Source: Motilibacter peucedani | Lineage (GTDB): Bacteria > Actinomycetota > Actinomycetes > Motilibacterales > Motilibacteraceae | Assembly: GCF_003634695.1 (NCBI RefSeq) | Contig: NZ_RBWV01000009.1 | Span: 558,001-622,000, forward strand | DNA length: 64,000 bases | Direction: 5' to 3' | In this document: positions 32,406 to 42,462 of the stretch, one piece after another | Numbering within the stretch: the stretch's first letter is position 1 | Layout: each line of letters starts with the position of its first letter | Notes under the pieces: model-generated | What the model was told of the DNA's origin: nothing | Database searches by the model: none | Seen by the model: only the letters and a program-made list of their open reading frames with translations | Translations under genes and position numbers: made by a program

Positions 32406-32888
32406 CTAGGCCGGCACCCCGTCGGCCGCCGCCCGCAGCGCCGCGATGTCGAGCTTGCGCATGCCGAGCATCGCCTGCATCGCGCGCTGCGCCCGCTCGG
32501 GGTCGGGGTCGGAGAAGACCTCGTCCATGCCGTCGGGCACGATCTGCCACGACAGGCCGAAGCGGTCGCGCAGCCAGCCGCACTGGCTCTCCTCGCCGCC
32601 GTCGGTGAGCTGCTCCCAGTAGCGGTCGAGCTCGGCCTGGTCGGCGCAGGTGACCTGGAAGGACACCGCCTCGCTGAAGCGGAACTGCGGGCCGCCGTTG
32701 ATGCCGACGAAGCGGTTGCCGTCGAGCTCGAACTCGACGGTCATGACCGAGCCGGCCTGGCCCGGCGCTCCCTCGGGGTAGCGCGCCACCGAGCGGACGC
32801 GCGAGTTCGGGAAGACCGAGCAGTAGAACTCCGCCGCCTGCTCCGCCTCGGTGTCGAACCACAGGTTGGGGATGATCGGACCCAGCAC
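32406..32888 (-). CDS. VOC-family PhnB-like protein
   Basis: A 160-aa glyoxalase-fold protein of the PhnB / 3-demethylubiquinone-methyltransferase-like group. It opens with IIPNLWFDTEAEQAAEFYCS and contains VEFELDGNRFVGINGGPQF and the C-terminal DRFGLSWQIVPDGM. The fold is certain but the reaction is unknown, and the methyltransferase label used in databases is historical. GTG 32888 follows GAGAGGAG. A divergent 184-bp gap with the iron box follows upstream. Confidence 0.85.
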   Translation of the reverse strand: MLGPIIPNLWFDTEAEQAAEFYCSVFPNSRVRSVARYPEGAPGQAGSVMTVEFELDGNRFVGINGGPQFRFSEAVSFQVTCADQAELDRYWEQLTDGGEESQCGWLRDRFGLSWQIVPDGMDEVFSDPDPERAQRAMQAMLGMRKLDIAALRAAADGVPA

Positions 32889-33016
32889 GACGTGCTCCTC
32901 TCGCGGGGGTCGGGCCGGCCGGCCCGGCCGTCACAGCCTTGCTCACGTGGAGACGCGGCGGAGGGCACCGACTGGTCGGCGGGAGGGCGAGTGGGCCCAG
33001 TCACACCGGCCCTCGC

Positions 33017-33045
33017 TTGACGCCCCAGGCCCCTTAGGTCAGGCT
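33017..33045 (+). promoter_or_regulatory. Promoter of efeUOB
   Basis: TTGACG (33017-33022), a 17-bp spacer and CAGGCT (33040-33045) form a good sigma-A-type promoter. The -10 lies inside the iron box, so the holo-repressor would exclude polymerase. Confidence 0.6.
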
Positions 33046-33052
33046 TACCTAA
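33034..33052. promoter_or_regulatory. DtxR/IdeR-type iron box
   Basis: TTAGGTCAGGCTTACCTAA matches the 19-bp actinobacterial iron-repressor consensus (TWAGGTWAGSCTWACCTWA) at all but one or two positions and is near-palindromic. It overlaps the -10 of efeUOB, ending 20 bp before its start. Iron-loaded DtxR/IdeR should repress the operon, with induction in iron starvation. Confidence 0.9.
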
Positions 33053-33072
33053 ACGGAACGAGAGGCGGCGGA

Positions 33073-33969
33073 GTGTTCGGCAACTACCTGATCGGCCTGC
33101 GCGAGGGCCTCGAGGCCTCGCTCGTCGTCAGCATCCTCATCGCCTACCTCGTCAAGGTCGACCGGCGCGACCGGCTCGTCGCCGTCGGCGGCGGCGTCTC
33201 CGCCGCCATCGCCGTGAGCGTCGCGTTCGGCGCGCTGCTGACCTACACCTCCACCTCGCTGCTGTCCTCCGGCGCGGCGCAGGAGACCTTCGGCGGCACG
33301 CTGTCGCTGGTCGCGGTCGCCTTCGTCACCTGGATGGTCTTCTGGATGCGGCGCACCGCCCGCAGCATGAAGTCCGAGCTCACCGGCCGGCTCGAGTCCG
33401 CGCTCGCGCTGGGCGGCGTCGCGGTCGCCGCCACCGCCTTCCTCGCCGTCGGGCGCGAGGGCCTCGAGACCGCGCTGTTCTTCTGGTCGGCCGTGCAGGC
33501 CGCCGGGTCGACCGCCTCGCCCGTCGCCGGCTTCACCCTGGGACTGCTCACCTCCGTCGTGCTGGCGTGGCTGCTCTACCGGCACTCGGTCAAGCTCAAC
33601 CTCGCGACGTTCTTCACCTGGACCGGCGCCGGTCTGATCGTGGTCGCCGCCGGCGTCGCCGGCTACGGCGTCCACGACCTGCAGGAGGGCGGCGTGCTCG
33701 GCGGTCTGAACACGCTGGCGTTCGACGTGCGCCAGCAGATCCCGCCGACGAGCTGGTACGGCACGCTGCTCAAGGGCGTCTTCAACTTCAGCCCCGACAC
33801 CACGGTGCTCCAGGCCGTCGCCTACCTCGCCTACCTCGTGCCGGTGCTCACCGCGTACCTCTGGCGCCCGCGGCGCACCGCGGCCCCCGCCGCCGCGTCC
33901 GCGAAGCCCGCTGCCGCCCCCACCACGACCCGCCTCGCCCCGAGCGTGCTGCAGGAGTCCACTCGATGA
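33073..33969 (+). CDS. efeU: Iron permease EfeU (FTR1 family)
   Basis: A 298-aa membrane protein with about seven helices. Two iron-coordinating REGLE motifs are present (REGLEASL near residue 10 and REGLETAL near 135), the defining feature of FTR1/EfeU permeases that import oxidised iron. A Pro/Ala-rich cytosolic tail closes it. GTG 33073 follows the iron-box promoter by 20 bp. It is coupled to efeO by an ATGA overlap, and EfeO and EfeB supply and process iron at the outer face. Confidence 0.94.
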   Translation: MFGNYLIGLREGLEASLVVSILIAYLVKVDRRDRLVAVGGGVSAAIAVSVAFGALLTYTSTSLLSSGAAQETFGGTLSLVAVAFVTWMVFWMRRTARSMKSELTGRLESALALGGVAVAATAFLAVGREGLETALFFWSAVQAAGSTASPVAGFTLGLLTSVVLAWLLYRHSVKLNLATFFTWTGAGLIVVAAGVAGYGVHDLQEGGVLGGLNTLAFDVRQQIPPTSWYGTLLKGVFNFSPDTTVLQAVAYLAYLVPVLTAYLWRPRRTAAPAAASAKPAAAPTTTRLAPSVLQESTR

Positions 33970-35186
33970 TCCGCCTCTTCCCGAGCGTCCCGACCCGGGC
34001 GCTCGCGCCGAGCGCTGCCCTCGTCGCCCTCGCCCTCGCCCTCACCCTCTCCGCCTGCGGCGGCTCGTCGAGCGACGCCGCCGCCTCGTCGTCGGGCGGC
34101 TCCGGCGGCACCGCCGCCAAGGGCCAGAAGGTCTCTGTGGAGGCGAAGGACGAGAGCTGCACGGCGTCGGCCTCGGAGCTGCCCTCCGGGCGGCACACGT
34201 TCTCGGTCAAGAACAGCGGCGGCGACGTCACCGAGTTCTACGTCTACGCGCCGGGCGACCGCATCGTCGGCGAGGTCGAGAACATCGGGCCCGCCATCTC
34301 GCGCACCCTCACCGTCGACCTGGCGCCGGGCAGCTACGAGCTGGCCTGCAAGCCGGGCATGGTCGGCAAGGGCGTACGCGCTCCGCTCGTCGTCAGCGGC
34401 GCGAGCGCCAGCGCGGAGCCGCTCGACGCCCAGCTCACCGAGGCCGTCAGCTCCTACCGCACCTACGTCGAGACGCAGGCCGCCGCGCTGCTCGCCACCA
34501 CCACGCCGTTCGTGGCTGCGGTGAAGGCGGGAGACGCGGCGAAGGCCCGCGCGCTCTACTCGCCGGCGCGGCTGCGCTACGAGTCGATCGAGCCCATCGC
34601 CGAGTCGTTCGGCGACCTCGACCCGCTCATCGACATGCGCGAGGACGACGTCACCGCCGGCACCCCGTTCGTCGGCTTCCACAAGCTCGAGCAGGACCTC
34701 TTCAAGACCAAGGACATCGGTGCCTCCGGCCCCACCGCCGACGCCCTGCTGGCCAACGTCGAGAAGCTCGTCGCGCTCATCCCCAGCGTCGAGATCACGC
34801 CGCTCACCATGGCCAACGGCGCCAAGTCGCTGCTCGACGAGGTCGCCAAGAGCAAGGTGACCGGCGAGGAAGAGCGCTACTCCCGCGTCGACCTGGTCGA
34901 CTTCGCCGGCAACGTCGAGGGCGCCAAGACCGTCTACACCCAGCTGCGCCCGGCGCTCGAGGCGCGCGACGCGTCGCTGGTCAAGACCCTCGACACCCGT
35001 TTCGCGGCGCTGCAGGACCTGCTCGGGACGCACGCGTCCACCAAGGGCGGCAAGGGCTACGTCGCGGGCAGCGGCTACGTCTCCTACGACGCGCTGACCC
35101 CGGCCGAGGTCAAGGCGCTCGCCGTCGAGGTCGACGCCATCAGCGAGCCGCTCGGGTCGATCCCCGCGGCCATCACGGCGGCATGA
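33966..35186 (+). CDS. efeO: Iron uptake lipoprotein EfeO (cupredoxin + M75 imelysin domain)
   Basis: A 406-aa lipoprotein (LTLSACGG lipobox). Residues about 45-140 form a cupredoxin-like domain with two Cys (DESCTAS and LACKPGMVGK). Residues about 150-400 are the M75/imelysin domain with the metal-binding HxxE in GFHKLEQDLF. EfeO binds iron (and perhaps copper for oxidation) and delivers it to EfeU. ATG 33966 overlaps the efeU stop; its own stop overlaps efeB, so the three are tightly coupled. Confidence 0.93.
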   Translation: MIRLFPSVPTRALAPSAALVALALALTLSACGGSSSDAAASSSGGSGGTAAKGQKVSVEAKDESCTASASELPSGRHTFSVKNSGGDVTEFYVYAPGDRIVGEVENIGPAISRTLTVDLAPGSYELACKPGMVGKGVRAPLVVSGASASAEPLDAQLTEAVSSYRTYVETQAAALLATTTPFVAAVKAGDAAKARALYSPARLRYESIEPIAESFGDLDPLIDMREDDVTAGTPFVGFHKLEQDLFKTKDIGASGPTADALLANVEKLVALIPSVEITPLTMANGAKSLLDEVAKSKVTGEEERYSRVDLVDFAGNVEGAKTVYTQLRPALEARDASLVKTLDTRFAALQDLLGTHASTKGGKGYVAGSGYVSYDALTPAEVKALAVEVDAISEPLGSIPAAITAA

Positions 35187-36457
35187 CCCCCGGCCACCTC
35201 TCGCGGCGCTCGCTGCTCGGCCTGCTGGGCGGCGGCGCGGCCGCCGTCGGCGTGGGCGGAGTGGGCGGAGCCGCCGTCGCCCGGGCCACCGAGACAGGCG
35301 ACGACGACTCGGGCACCGTCGCGTTCCACGGCGAGCACCAGGCCGGCATCACGACACCGGCGCAGGACCGCCTGCACTTCGCCGCCTTCGACGTCACCAC
35401 CACCAGCCGCGACGAGCTCGTCGCGATGCTGAAGGAGTGGACGGCTGCCGCCGAGGCGATGTGCGCGGGGCGCGACGTCGGCGAGGGCGGCACCGCCGGC
35501 GGGCCGGCGCAGGCGCCCCCCAGCGACACGGGCGAGGCGTTCGGGCTGCCGGCCGCCAAGCTCACGATCACGGTGGGCTTCGGGCCGAGCCTGTTCACCG
35601 ACGCGCACGGCAAGGACCGCTTCGGCATCGCGGCCCAGCGGCCCGCGGCCCTCGCCGACCTGCCCGCCTTCCCTGGCGACGCGCTCGACCCCGAGCGAAG
35701 CGGCGGCGACCTCTGCGTCCAGGCGTGCGCCGACGACCCGCAGGTGGCCGTCCACGCGATCCGCAACCTGGCCCGCATCGCGCGCGGGAAGGCCAACGTG
35801 CGCTGGTCGCAGCTCGGCTTCGGCCGGACCTCGACCACCTCGACGAGCCAGTCGACCCCGCGCAACCTGATGGGCTTCAAGGACGGCACCAACAATCTCA
35901 AGCTCGAGGACGCCGGCGCCCTGGCGAAGTCGGTCTGGGTGGCTCCGGGCGACGGTCCGGACTGGATGGCCGGTGGCAGCTACCTCGTCGCCCGCCGCAT
36001 CCGCATGCTCATCGAGCCGTGGGACTCCACGCCGCTGGCCGAGCAGGAGCGCGTCATCGGGCGCACCAAGGGCACCGGCGCGCCGATCGGGCGCGAGAAG
36101 GAGTTCGACGCGCTGGACCTGGAGGCCACCGGGCCCGACGGCTCGCCGCTGGTCGACGAGAAGGCGCACGTGCGCCTCGCGCACCCGAGCACCAACGGCG
36201 GCGCCGAGCTGCTGCGTCGCGGCTACAGCTTCACCGACGGCACCGACGGGCTCGGCCGCCTCGACGCGGGGCTGTTCTTCCTCGCCTACCAGCGCGACCC
36301 GCGCGCGCAGTTCGTGCGCATCCAGACCTCGCTGGCCGGTCGCCACGGCGACGCCCTCAACGAGTACATCCAGCACAACGGCAGCGGGCTCTTCGCCTGC
36401 CCGCCCGGCGTACGGCCCGGTGGCTGGTGGGGCGAGGGGCTCTTCGCCACCACGTAG
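35183..36457 (+). CDS. efeB: Dye-decolorising heme peroxidase EfeB, Tat-exported
   Basis: A 424-aa DyP-type peroxidase. The N-terminus carries a twin-arginine signal (LSRRSLLGLLGGG). The GFKDGTNNL motif holds the distal catalytic Asp, and the C-terminal half holds the heme-proximal region (LAHPSTNGGAELLRRGYSF, RIQTSLAGRHGDALNEYIQH). EfeB oxidises ferrous iron or releases iron from heme outside the membrane for EfeO/EfeU. ATG 35183 overlaps efeO (ATGA). Tat export means it folds with heme in the cytosol first. Confidence 0.93.
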   Translation: MTPGHLSRRSLLGLLGGGAAAVGVGGVGGAAVARATETGDDDSGTVAFHGEHQAGITTPAQDRLHFAAFDVTTTSRDELVAMLKEWTAAAEAMCAGRDVGEGGTAGGPAQAPPSDTGEAFGLPAAKLTITVGFGPSLFTDAHGKDRFGIAAQRPAALADLPAFPGDALDPERSGGDLCVQACADDPQVAVHAIRNLARIARGKANVRWSQLGFGRTSTTSTSQSTPRNLMGFKDGTNNLKLEDAGALAKSVWVAPGDGPDWMAGGSYLVARRIRMLIEPWDSTPLAEQERVIGRTKGTGAPIGREKEFDALDLEATGPDGSPLVDEKAHVRLAHPSTNGGAELLRRGYSFTDGTDGLGRLDAGLFFLAYQRDPRAQFVRIQTSLAGRHGDALNEYIQHNGSGLFACPPGVRPGGWWGEGLFATT

Positions 36458-36460
36458 GCT
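36455..36460 (+). promoter_or_regulatory. -10 element TAGGCT of a probable leaderless promoter (DUF4395 gene)
   Basis: TAGGCT overlaps the efeB stop codon and is followed by 7 nt and ATG 36468. The gene may thus be transcribed independently of efeUOB. Confidence 0.5.
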
Positions 36461-36467
36461 GGGTTTC

Positions 36468-36965
36468 ATGACCAGTCTGGTCGGGTTCCCGGACCCGGTG
36501 AACGAGACCTCCGCCCGGGTCGTCGCCGGCGGTGTGGTGGCGCTCTCGACGGCCACGATCGCGCTCGACCAGCCGTGGCTGCTCGCCCCGCTCACCTACG
36601 GCTTCGCCGCCCGCGTGGTGGCGGGCCCGCGCTTCAGCCCGCTGGGCCAGCTGGCGACCCGCGTCGTCACCCCGCGCATCCGCGCCGAGCACCGCTTCGT
36701 GCCGGGCCCGCCCAAGCGCCTCGCGCAGGGGGTCGGGCTCGCGGTGTCGGCCTCGGCGCTCGTGCTCCACTACGGCTTCGGCCGGCGGCGGGCGGCCTAC
36801 TCGGTGCTCGGGGTGCTCGTGGCCGCCGCCAGCCTGGAGGCCTTCGCCGGCTTCTGCGTCGCGTGCCGCGCGTTCCCGCTGCTCATGCGCGCGGGCCTGG
36901 TGCCCGAGGGCACGTGCGAGCGCTGCGCCGACATCTGGTCGCGCCCGGCCGTCACGAGCGGCTGA
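36468..36965 (+). CDS. DUF4395 family membrane protein
   Basis: A 165-aa protein starting GFPDPVNETSARVVAGGVV, the DUF4395 hallmark. Three or four helices follow, and the last part reads FAGFCVACRAFPLLMRAGLV with a terminal GTCERC. The paired Cys residues suggest thiol or metal chemistry; relatives are often next to thioredoxin-like or sulfurtransferase genes, but here the neighbour is the iron operon. The function is unknown. It is probably leaderless and converges with a YjbR-like gene after 12 bp. Confidence 0.8.
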   Translation: MTSLVGFPDPVNETSARVVAGGVVALSTATIALDQPWLLAPLTYGFAARVVAGPRFSPLGQLATRVVTPRIRAEHRFVPGPPKRLAQGVGLAVSASALVLHYGFGRRRAAYSVLGVLVAAASLEAFAGFCVACRAFPLLMRAGLVPEGTCERCADIWSRPAVTSG

Positions 36966-36977
36966 GCGGCTGACCCC

Positions 36978-37337
36978 TCAGCCCGCCGGGCGCTCGCGCG
37001 CCGGGAGCCGGGAGACGACCGCGGCGTACGACCCGTCGACCGCCTCGAGCAGCTCGTCGCGCGGGATCGCGCCGTCGAGGCGCAGCCGGTTCCACCCGTA
37101 GCGACCGGTGTAGGCGGAGGCGGTCGCGTCGTCGGGGTAGCGCGCGAGCCACTCGTCGGCCTCCGCCCGCGTCGCGCCGCACTTGAGCGCGACCGAGCCG
37201 GTGTCGGGGCCGCCGAGGAACGCGAAGATCTTCGGCCCCACCTTGACGACGGTGTCGTCCTCCCACGGCTGGTCGAGCCACGCACCCGGCTTGCGCAGGC
37301 AGTGCTCCAGCAGCTCGGCGTGGGTCAGACCTGCCAC
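36978..37337 (-). CDS. MmcQ/YjbR family protein
   Basis: A 119-aa protein of the MmcQ/YjbR (DUF419) fold: LEHCLRKPGAWLDQPW, the beta core VVKVGPKIFAFLGG, SVALKCG, and the DNA-binding-like tail WNRLRLDGAIPRDELLEAVD. YjbR proteins have a CyaY-like, double-wing shape; the molecular role is not established. GTG 37337 is selected because TATCGT lies exactly 7 nt upstream (leaderless pattern); GTG 37346 would give three more residues. Its start overlaps the 3' end of the sensor kinase gene upstream by about 13 bp. Confidence 0.85.
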   Translation of the reverse strand: MAGLTHAELLEHCLRKPGAWLDQPWEDDTVVKVGPKIFAFLGGPDTGSVALKCGATRAEADEWLARYPDDATASAYTGRYGWNRLRLDGAIPRDELLEAVDGSYAAVVSRLPARERPAG

Positions 37338-40180
37338 GCCTCGCACGATAGCGACCGGCCGGCCTCCAGGTCGACCACGAAGACCGAGCCGTGCGGTGCG
37401 GCGTCCTCGTGGCGGACGTCGGCGCCGTTGGCCTGCGCCAGCCCGCGCACGATGTAGAGCCCGAGCCCGGTGCCCCGGACTGCCGCGGCGTCGCGCTCGG
37501 CGCGCGCCAGGCGCTGGAAGAGGCGGGGACGGAACTCCGCGGGCACGCCGGGGCCGCGGTCCTCGACGCGTACGCGCACCCGCCCGTCGCTCGACCCCAC
37601 CGCCACGCGCGTGGCACCACCGCCGTACTTCCCGGCGTTCGTCAGCAGGTTGACGAGGATCTGCTCGAGGTGGCCGGGGTGCGCCTCGACGGTGGCATCG
37701 AGGTCTCCGACCAGCTCGGCGCCGACCGCGCCGGTCGCGGCGACGGCCGCGGCGACGTGGTCGCGCAGCCGCAGGGTCGAGCGCTGGGCGTGCAGGCTGC
37801 CCGCGTCGATGCTGACCATGGCGAGCACCTCGCGCACGATCTCGTCGAGCCGGCCGGCCTGGCGCCCGATGACCTCGAGCGCCCGACGCCGGTCGGCCTC
37901 GTCGAGGACGTCCCAGGAGTCCCCGGCCAGCTCGGCGTAGCCGAGGATCGAGGCGAGCGGGTTGCCGATCTCGTGGCCGAGCATCCCGATCAGGTCGAGC
38001 TTGAGCGCGTTGGCCTCCTCGAGCGCGCTGTTGCGCGACGCGAGCTCGGCGGCGGCCTCGTCGCGGGCGCGCTCGGCGGCCTTGCGGTCGGAGATGTCGG
38101 AGACGACCTCGATCAGGTGCTTCGGCAGCCCGTCGGGGTCGCGCACCAGCGAGCTGGTCGTGTGCACGTCGAGCCAGCTGCCGTCGGCGCGCCGCAGCCG
38201 CGTCTCCGCGCTGGAGGAGTCGCGGTCGCCGGCGAACAGCCCGGCCACCTCGGCCCGCGCGGCAGCCAGGTCGTCGGGGTGCAGGTAGTCCTCGTCGCGG
38301 GTACCCACGACCTGCTCGGCCGGTCGACCGACCATCTCGGCGAAGGCGCGGTTGACGTCGAGCAGCGTGCCGTCGAGCGCGCGCACCGCCTGACCGGCGG
38401 CGGAGGAGTCGAACTGGGCGCGGAACCGCTGCTCGCTCTCGGCGAGCGCGCGCTCGGACGCGCGCGCCGCGGTCACGTCGGTGGAGACCTCGAGCACGGC
38501 GACCGGCGAACCGGCCGCGTCGCGCTGGAGCACCTGCCGGCTCAGCACGGTCACCGTGCGCCCGGCGGCGGTGAGCTGGGCGAGCTCACCGGTCCAGCTG
38601 CCCGTCTCGAGCAGCGCCGCGGTCAGGTCGCTGACGCTGCCGCCGGCCGGGAACGAGGTGGCGAGCAGCCGGTGGGCGACCTTGCCGACGGCCGCGGCCT
38701 GCGGCCAGCCGTAGGTCGCCTCGGCGCCCGCGTTCCACCAGCGGACGGTGCCGTCGAGGTCGCGCACGACCACGGCGGCCGGGATGAGCTCGAGCAGGCG
38801 GGCCTGGCGCTCGAGCTGGGCCTGGGTGGTGCGCGCGGCCGTGACGTCCTCGACCTGCAGCACCGCGTACAGCGGCCGGCCGTCGTCGTCGCGCACGGTC
38901 GCGAGCCGCAGCGACACCCACAGGTGCGACCCGTCCTTGTGGACGTACCTGCGCACGCCGGCGGCGGTGTCGGTCTCGCCCTCGAGGATCGCGCGCAGGG
39001 CCGGGGTGGTGGCCGGGACGTCGTCGGGGTGCTGGAGGTCGCGGTAGCTCATGCGCGAGAGCTCGGCGCCCGACCAGCCGGTGATGGCGCACATCGCGGG
39101 GTTGACCTGGATGTAGGTGCCGAGGTCGGTGGGGTCGAGGCTGACCAGCGCCATGCCCAGCGGCGAGTTGTCGAAGGCCAGTCGGAACCGCTGCTCGGAG
39201 GCCTCGAGCGCCTCGAGCGTGGACTCGGTCTCCTGGAGCTGGCGGCGGTGGCGGGCGTAGTCGTCGGCGTGGCGGAGGGCGGAGCCGAGGCTCCCGGCCA
39301 GCAGCCCGAGGTGCTGGGCGTCGGCGTCCTCGAAGGCGTCCGGCCGGCGCGCGGAGACCTTCAGCGTGCCGATGACCCGGTCGCCCGAGCTGAGCGGTGC
39401 CACGAGCATCGAGCGGACGCCCTGCCGCGCGCACGTGACCCGGTCCGCTCGCGGGTCGGTCGCGGCGTCGGCGCAGTAGGCAGCCGCGCCCGCCGCGACG
39501 ACGCTGCCGCTGAACGAGCCGGAGGCCGCGAGACGGGTGCCGACCCACTCCTGCAGAGAGCCGGCGGCCACGGCGCAGACCAGGTCCGCGCCCTCGACGA
39601 GCTCCACCGCCGCGCCGTCGGCGGCAGGGAAGGTCTCCACCGCGCGGCGCGCCACGAGGGCGAGGGTGGCGTCCCTGTCGTTGGCGGCGGCCGTGACGTC
39701 GCGCTGGACGTCGAGGGAGTCCTGCAGCCTCTCGACGAGCCGGGCCTGCGCGGTCACGTCGTGCACGGCGCCGTAGACGACGCCGACCTCGTCGACCGCG
39801 CTGCGCACCGCCATGTGCCACGGGGTGCCGTCGGTGCGGCGGCTGCGCTGGTGCAGCTCGGCGGGCGTGCCGGGCACGCTCGCGGCCACCTCGCGCAGGT
39901 GCTCGACGAGCCGGGTGTGCTCGGCCGGGTCCAGCAGCCGCTCGAGCAGCGCGGTCGGCTCCGGCTCGCCTGCCCGGTCGCTGCCGTGCAGGGCGTAGAG
40001 CCCGTCGGACCACCAGGCCTCCCCGGTGATCGGGTCCCAGGTGAACGTCCCGACGCCGGCCAGGGCCTCGGCGTCGCGCACGCGGCGGGTGGCGCGCTCG
40101 ACCGCGACGCTGACGTCCTCGTCCGGGCGCGCCCGCACGGGCGCCGCCGCTTGCCGCGGGAGCGGGGACACGAAGCTCAC
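37325..40180 (-). CDS. Soluble multi-PAS/GAF sensor histidine kinase
   Basis: A 951-aa cytosolic sensor with no membrane helix. Order: PAS (about 35-145, GVGTFTWDPITGEAWW), GAF (about 160-300), PAS (about 330-440, FDNSPLGMALVSLDPTDLGT), PAS (about 450-570), PAS (about 575-700, DYLHPDDLAAARAEV), HisKA with phospho-His in MLGHEIGNPLASILGYAE, and HATPase_c (NLLTNAGKYGG, DRGPGVPAEF, GTGLGLYIV). Four PAS and one GAF suggest integration of redox, light or small-ligand cues. No response regulator is adjacent, so the partner is unknown. GTG 40180 is the annotated start; no ribosome site stands out. Confidence 0.93.
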   Translation of the reverse strand: MSFVSPLPRQAAAPVRARPDEDVSVAVERATRRVRDAEALAGVGTFTWDPITGEAWWSDGLYALHGSDRAGEPEPTALLERLLDPAEHTRLVEHLREVAASVPGTPAELHQRSRRTDGTPWHMAVRSAVDEVGVVYGAVHDVTAQARLVERLQDSLDVQRDVTAAANDRDATLALVARRAVETFPAADGAAVELVEGADLVCAVAAGSLQEWVGTRLAASGSFSGSVVAAGAAAYCADAATDPRADRVTCARQGVRSMLVAPLSSGDRVIGTLKVSARRPDAFEDADAQHLGLLAGSLGSALRHADDYARHRRQLQETESTLEALEASEQRFRLAFDNSPLGMALVSLDPTDLGTYIQVNPAMCAITGWSGAELSRMSYRDLQHPDDVPATTPALRAILEGETDTAAGVRRYVHKDGSHLWVSLRLATVRDDDGRPLYAVLQVEDVTAARTTQAQLERQARLLELIPAAVVVRDLDGTVRWWNAGAEATYGWPQAAAVGKVAHRLLATSFPAGGSVSDLTAALLETGSWTGELAQLTAAGRTVTVLSRQVLQRDAAGSPVAVLEVSTDVTAARASERALAESEQRFRAQFDSSAAGQAVRALDGTLLDVNRAFAEMVGRPAEQVVGTRDEDYLHPDDLAAARAEVAGLFAGDRDSSSAETRLRRADGSWLDVHTTSSLVRDPDGLPKHLIEVVSDISDRKAAERARDEAAAELASRNSALEEANALKLDLIGMLGHEIGNPLASILGYAELAGDSWDVLDEADRRRALEVIGRQAGRLDEIVREVLAMVSIDAGSLHAQRSTLRLRDHVAAAVAATGAVGAELVGDLDATVEAHPGHLEQILVNLLTNAGKYGGGATRVAVGSSDGRVRVRVEDRGPGVPAEFRPRLFQRLARAERDAAAVRGTGLGLYIVRGLAQANGADVRHEDAAPHGSVFVVDLEAGRSLSCEAWQV
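37345..37350 (-). promoter_or_regulatory. -10 element TATCGT of a probable leaderless promoter (YjbR-like gene)
   Basis: Reverse-strand TATCGT lies within the 3' end of the kinase gene, 7 nt before GTG 37337. Confidence 0.45.
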
Positions 40181-40229
40181 GCGTCTGCTTCGACGCTCTC
40201 CGCGCGGACTTGAGGACCGGGCGGCAGGA

Positions 40230-40373
40230 TCAGCGGCGTACGCCTGCGGCCCGCTCCTGCTCCGGGGCGGGCCAGCGCGGCACTGCGCGCAGGTCGGTGC
40301 CGAGCCGGGCGAGGCGCCGTCGGCGCCGCACGCGGGCGGCGCGGGTGGTCGCGAGCACTCCTGCTGTCGTCAC
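40230..40373 (-). CDS. Small basic protein (47 aa), unknown
   Basis: A short gene supported mainly by its translation signal: AGGAGG with ideal spacing before GTG 40373. The product starts VTTAGVLATTRAARVRRRRR and is strongly Arg-rich with a Trp-Pro motif near the end; it could bind nucleic acid or membrane. Its stop lies 50 bp beyond the upstream end of the sensor kinase gene on the same strand. The 244 bp upstream, shared with a small membrane-protein gene in the other direction, contain GTATCA (40516-40511 on this strand) like the protease promoters. Confidence 0.5.
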   Translation of the reverse strand: MTTAGVLATTRAARVRRRRRLARLGTDLRAVPRWPAPEQERAAGVRR

Positions 40374-40617
40374 GGGTTCCTCCTGGTCCTGGTGCGTCGC
40401 GGGCCGGGGTCGTCCGGCCACGAGGTGCGACGTCCGGCGGCGGGACGGCTCCCCTCCAGATGCCCGTCCCGACGCCCGCGTCGGTGGACCAGAGACGGTT
40501 CGAGCCGGCGTGATACACGCGGAGTGAGGAATTCTGCCCGGAACGGGCCCGTGGGCGCCTCGACGTTTGCGCTGCGTAGCGACGGGAGACGATCTTCATG
40601 ACCAGAGAGGAACTCCC

Positions 40618-40757
40618 ATGCCGGTGCTGCTGATCGTCGCCCTGATCTTGTTCGTCGTCTTCGGCGGGCTCGGCTTCGTCGCCCACGTGCTGTGGTGGGG
40701 CCTGATCATCGCCCTCGTCGTCGTGGTCGTCCACGCGCTGACGGGCCGTCGCTCGGT

Positions 40758-40761
<4 letters not shown>
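40618..40761 (+). CDS. Small hydrophobic membrane protein (47 aa, Lmo0937/DUF5670-like)
   Basis: A 47-aa protein that is almost entirely membrane-embedded: MPVLLIVALILFVVFGGLGF then VAHVLWWGLIIALVVVVVHA with a GRRS tail. This matches the tiny two-helix stress-associated membrane proteins of the Lmo0937 type. AGAGAGG precedes ATG 40618. The stop TAG shares CTAG with the convergent TetR gene, so the two genes overlap by four bases. Regulation is not evident. Confidence 0.72.
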
Positions 40762-42451
<1,690 letters not shown>

Positions 42452-42462
42452 CCCCTCGGCGC

